A stretch of 41,981 bases of DNA. It comes from Candidatus Poribacteria bacterium (lineage in GTDB: Bacteria > Poribacteria > WGA-4E > WGA-3G). The notes under the pieces are model-generated. The model did not search any database and was not told where the DNA came from. It saw only the letters and a program-made list of their open reading frames with translations. Of the stretch, positions 41,741-41,981 are shown one piece after another. The stretch lies in contig JAPPFM010000046.1 in the NCBI GenBank assembly GCA_028821605.1, positions 97,124 through 139,104 on the forward strand, read 5' to 3'. The position numbers were made by a program, and so were the translations under genes. Within the stretch, counting starts at the first letter, position 1; every line of letters begins with the position of its first letter.

Positions 41741-41767
41741 GTTTTTTCCGCAGACCGGAATTTTAGA

Positions 41768-41796
41768 TTGTTATTCCGTTGCGAATCTGTTATAAT
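41768..41796 (+). promoter_or_regulatory. Promoter of rnpB-like RNA
   Basis: TTGTTA (41768-41773), 17-base spacer, TATAAT (41791-41796). It predicts a start near 41803, just before the rnpB-like sequence. Confidence 0.6.
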
Positions 41797-41802
41797 TCAT
41801 TT

Positions 41803-41881
41803 AAAAATACGGAATCGAGACCCTACCTTTAGGTAGTGGGAGGAAAGTCCGCCCTCGTGTGTGAGACAACAGCGTTTTTTT
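41803..41881 (+). ncRNA. rnpB: RNase P RNA-like 5' domain (possibly truncated)
   Basis: A short RNA region with the hallmark CR-I of RNase P RNA (GAGGAAAGTCC, 41840-41850). Before it lies AATCG and a P3-type hairpin (CCCTACC-TTTA-GGTAGTGGG). After it comes GCCCTCGTGTGTGAGAC, which resembles the B. subtilis rnpB continuation (AUGCUCGCACGGUGCUGAGAUG) in order and bases. The run ends in a 7-T tract (41875-41881) that could terminate transcription after about 80 nt, unlike a full rnpB of 350-400 nt. It may be a remnant, a short rnpB-derived RNA, or the 5' part of a full gene continuing to the right. Confidence 0.55.
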
Positions 41882-41886
41882 AACAC

Positions 41887-41915
41887 TTGACATTCTCAGT
41901 AAATTGTGGTTTAAT
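41887..41915 (+). promoter_or_regulatory. Promoter of the edge hairpin RNA
   Basis: TTGACA (41887-41892), 17 bases, TTTAAT (41910-41915). It predicts a start near 41922, followed by a strong hairpin. Confidence 0.55.
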
Positions 41916-41921
41916 ATATGT

Positions 41922-41981
41922 ATCACGTTGGAGACCAGCAGATTCAGCATTACCGCTTGGTAATGTGCTGGTTTCCTCCCA
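41922..41981 (+). ncRNA. Structured RNA start, cut by right edge
   Basis: An 11-bp outer stem (GGAGACCAGCA 41930-41940 with TGCTGGTTTCC 41966-41976, one G-T pair) and a 7-bp inner stem (CATTACC / GGTAATG with a GCTT loop) surround a 7-base bulge. A promoter precedes it. The last bases TTTCCTCCCA are the exact inverse of TGGGAGGAAA in the rnpB-like unit just to the left. The identity is open; it could be the true rnpB 5' end (P3 helix) if the next bases contain GAGGAAAGTCC. Confidence 0.4.

Overview
This is an accessory-rich chromosomal window from a Gram-negative-type bacterium. It carries many predicted secreted proteins, lipoproteins and periplasmic quinoprotein machinery. The mix of genes resembles Candidatus Poribacteria or a related PVC/FCB-fringe lineage: 14-blade WD40 and YCF48 propellers, a PhyH-type dioxygenase, a DUF1080 protein, an AP-endonuclease-2-type sugar epimerase, a TolB/M28/PDZ peptidase, DapL, and palindromic 'GGGGAGACC' intergenic repeats. 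That placement is an inference from gene content; no marker phylogeny was possible. Most genes lie on the minus strand. Only three genes (9044-14546) and the RNA locus at the right edge are on the plus strand.

Layout, left to right. (1) 1-8613, minus: a truncated coiled-coil ORF at the edge, a secreted TolB-propeller/M28/PDZ peptidase, a ketose-3-epimerase-like enzyme, and two tandem paralogous WD40 proteins driven by a consensus sigma-70 promoter. (2) 9044-14546, plus: a membrane gluzincin-TPR protein, a GNAT acetyltransferase that is probably leaderless, and a GHMP sugar kinase fused to a GalU-type nucleotidyltransferase. (3) 14588-24400, minus: a one-chain sensor propeller/SpoIIE phosphatase, LL-diaminopimelate aminotransferase (DapL), a PhyH-like protein, a YCF48 lipoprotein and two tandem DapB genes. 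DapB and DapL supply two steps of the DapL route to diaminopimelate and lysine. (4) 24515-28138, minus: a PQQ alcohol dehydrogenase, a XoxJ/MxaJ-like periplasmic protein and a diheme cytochrome c. This is an apparently complete periplasmic alcohol oxidation module of XoxF-J-G type. (5) 28425-35908, minus: a small lipoprotein, lipA, a selenocysteine tRNA (UCA anticodon), selB, two signal peptidases I and lepA. (6) 35984-38388, minus: an ATPase/TOPRIM-like gene pair that could be a defence module, followed upstream by degraded small ORFs. (7) 38595-41649, minus: a DUF1080 protein, an SDR, a MITE-like element and a phosphonoacetate-hydrolase-like phosphatase. (8) 41768-41981, plus: two closely spaced promoter/hairpin units. 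The first matches the 5' domain of RNase P RNA.

Several families of short intergenic repeats run through the window. They include a 119-bp repeat in two copies (one between the two dapB genes), a terminal-inverted-repeat element at 40270-40496, and a palindrome that has been absorbed into the N-terminal coding sequence of the SpoIIE-type regulator. The observations most worth following up are the XoxF-like module with its D-x-D metal signature, the ATPase/TOPRIM pair, the kinase-pyrophosphorylase fusion, the selB-selC locus and the rnpB-like fragment at the right edge.
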